Source: Pseudomonadales bacterium | GTDB lineage: Bacteria > Pseudomonadota > Gammaproteobacteria > Pseudomonadales > Azotimanducaceae | Assembly: GCA_023300545.1 (NCBI GenBank) | Contig: JALZVT010000040.1 | Span: 1 to 45,484 of the forward strand | Direction: 5' to 3' | Length of the DNA: 45,484 nt | In this document: piece after piece, positions 44,634 through 45,484 of the stretch | How the letters are laid out: each line of letters opens with the position of its first letter | How positions within the stretch are numbered: position 1 is the first letter of the stretch | Notes under the pieces: model-generated | Database searches by the model: none | What the model was told of the DNA's origin: nothing | The model's input: only the letters and a program-made list of their open reading frames with translations | Program-made: the position numbers and the translations under genes

Positions 44634-45484
44634 GTGGACAACATCGACATTCGTGGGGCGCGCACCCACAACCTGAAAGACATCAATCTCACGCTGCCCC
44701 GCGACAAGCTGGTGGTGATCACCGGACTGTCCGGTTCGGGGAAGTCGTCGCTGGCTTTCGACACCCTCTATGCGGAAGGGCAGCGGCGTTATGTCGAATC
44801 GCTGTCGGCCTACGCTCGGCAGTTTCTATCGATGATGGAAAAGCCAGACGTCGATCATATCGAAGGTCTGTCCCCCGCTATCTCGATCGAACAAAAGTCG
44901 ACCAGCCACAACCCACGCTCCACTGTGGGCACCATCACCGAAATATACGACTACCTGCGTCTGTTGTTTGCCCGGGTTGGCGAACCGCGCTGCCCCACCC
45001 ACGATCTGCCGCTGGATGCCCAAACGATTAGCCAGATGGTTGACCAGGTGCTGGCGTTACCCGCAGGCAGCAGCATCATGGTGCTCGCACCGGTGGTCAG
45101 CGAACGTAAAGGCGAACACCTGCACGTGTTTCAGGAACTGCTGAGCAACGGTTTTATTCGGGCGCGCATCAATGGGCTGGTGGTCGAACTCGACCATCCG
45201 CCCGAGCTTGAGAAAAACAAAAAGCACACCATCGAAGCCGTTGTTGACCGGCTGAAGGTACGACCCGACATGCAACAGCGTTTGGCGGAGTCGTTTGAAA
45301 CCGCACTTGAACTTGCAGACGGTCTGGCTCGCGTTAGTTTCATTGACGCAAAAGATGATTCGAAAGACATGATCTTCTCTGCGCGCTACGCCTGCCCCAC
45401 TTGCGGTTACAGCATTAGCGAACTCGAACCGCGCATGTTCTCGTTCAACAACCCGGCGGGCGCCTGCGGCGATTGCGACGGCCT
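44634..45484 (+). CDS. uvrA: UvrABC excinuclease subunit A (3' end outside window)
   Basis: Damage-recognition ATPase of nucleotide excision repair. The first 283 residues are seen. GTG start with AGGA 6 nt upstream; the ATG at 44623 is out of frame. Walker [10 protein letters not shown], the Q-loop region [27 protein letters not shown] and the start of the first zinc module (CPTCGY, then CGDCDG) are present. The gene runs off the right edge. Confidence 0.97.
   Translation, partial: MDNIDIRGARTHNLKDINLTLPRDKLVVITGLSGSGKSSLAFDTLYAEGQRRYVESLSAYARQFLSMMEKPDVDHIEGLSPAISIEQKSTSHNPRSTVGTITEIYDYLRLLFARVGEPRCPTHDLPLDAQTISQMVDQVLALPAGSSIMVLAPVVSERKGEHLHVFQELLSNGFIRARINGLVVELDHPPELEKNKKHTIEAVVDRLKVRPDMQQRLAESFETALELADGLARVSFIDAKDDSKDMIFSARYACPTCGYSISELEPRMFSFNNPAGACGDCDG

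Noticed and set aside
1-45484. Prophage, insertion sequence or integrative element
   Set aside because: No transposase, integrase, phage gene or flanking repeat was found; gene order in most of the window is the ancestral one.

Overview
The window reads as chromosomal DNA of a gammaproteobacterium, moderately GC-rich and densely coded on both strands. Three blocks with class-typical gene order support this: hemA-prfA-prmC-moeB divergent from lolB / tRNA-Gln / prs / rplY / pth / ychF; nadD-rsfS-rlmH-mrdA-rodA-mltB-rlpA-dacA-ybeD-lipB; and ssb divergent from uvrA. I cannot name the genus.

Layout. 1-2178 (-): a GstB-like glutathione transferase followed by a Baeyer-Villiger-type flavin monooxygenase that runs off the left edge. 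2236-2609: remains of a polysaccharide deacetylase. 2662-6978 (+): an RND efflux pair (membrane fusion protein plus permease), then a lipoprotein gamma-glutamyltransferase and an SDR-fold protein lacking the usual catalytic residues. 9593-13734: a three-domain aminopeptidase P (-), a small hypothetical gene (+), an acyl-CoA desaturase (+) and a PEP mutase/isocitrate lyase superfamily protein (-).

14057-24930 is the most interesting region. A sigma54 enhancer-binding protein carries a degenerate GGDEF domain (TDSIF in place of GGDEF) that keeps an RxxD I-site. It overlaps by 4 nt a membrane diguanylate cyclase with 14 two-component-regulator propeller repeats, a Y_Y_Y domain and an intact GGDEF domain. 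Convergent to this pair, behind a bidirectional terminator, lies a subtilisin-family peptidase ending in six perfect NSYLWA repeats. Its upstream region holds a near-consensus -24/-12 sigma54 promoter. I propose one circuit: envelope sensor, c-di-GMP, c-di-GMP-binding sigma54 activator, secreted peptidase. Next to it is a tightly coupled pair of an exported trypsin-like protease and an FHA-domain membrane protein.

24923-33328 holds translation and precursor-synthesis genes. ispE, usually between lolB and prs, is absent here. 33340-43026 is a long minus-strand cluster for NAD synthesis, ribosome maturation, cell elongation, peptidoglycan remodelling and lipoylation. 43144-45484 holds a LON-domain protein overlapping ssb, and the start of uvrA, which runs off the right edge.

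All function calls are from reading the translated sequence and family knowledge; no database search was run.
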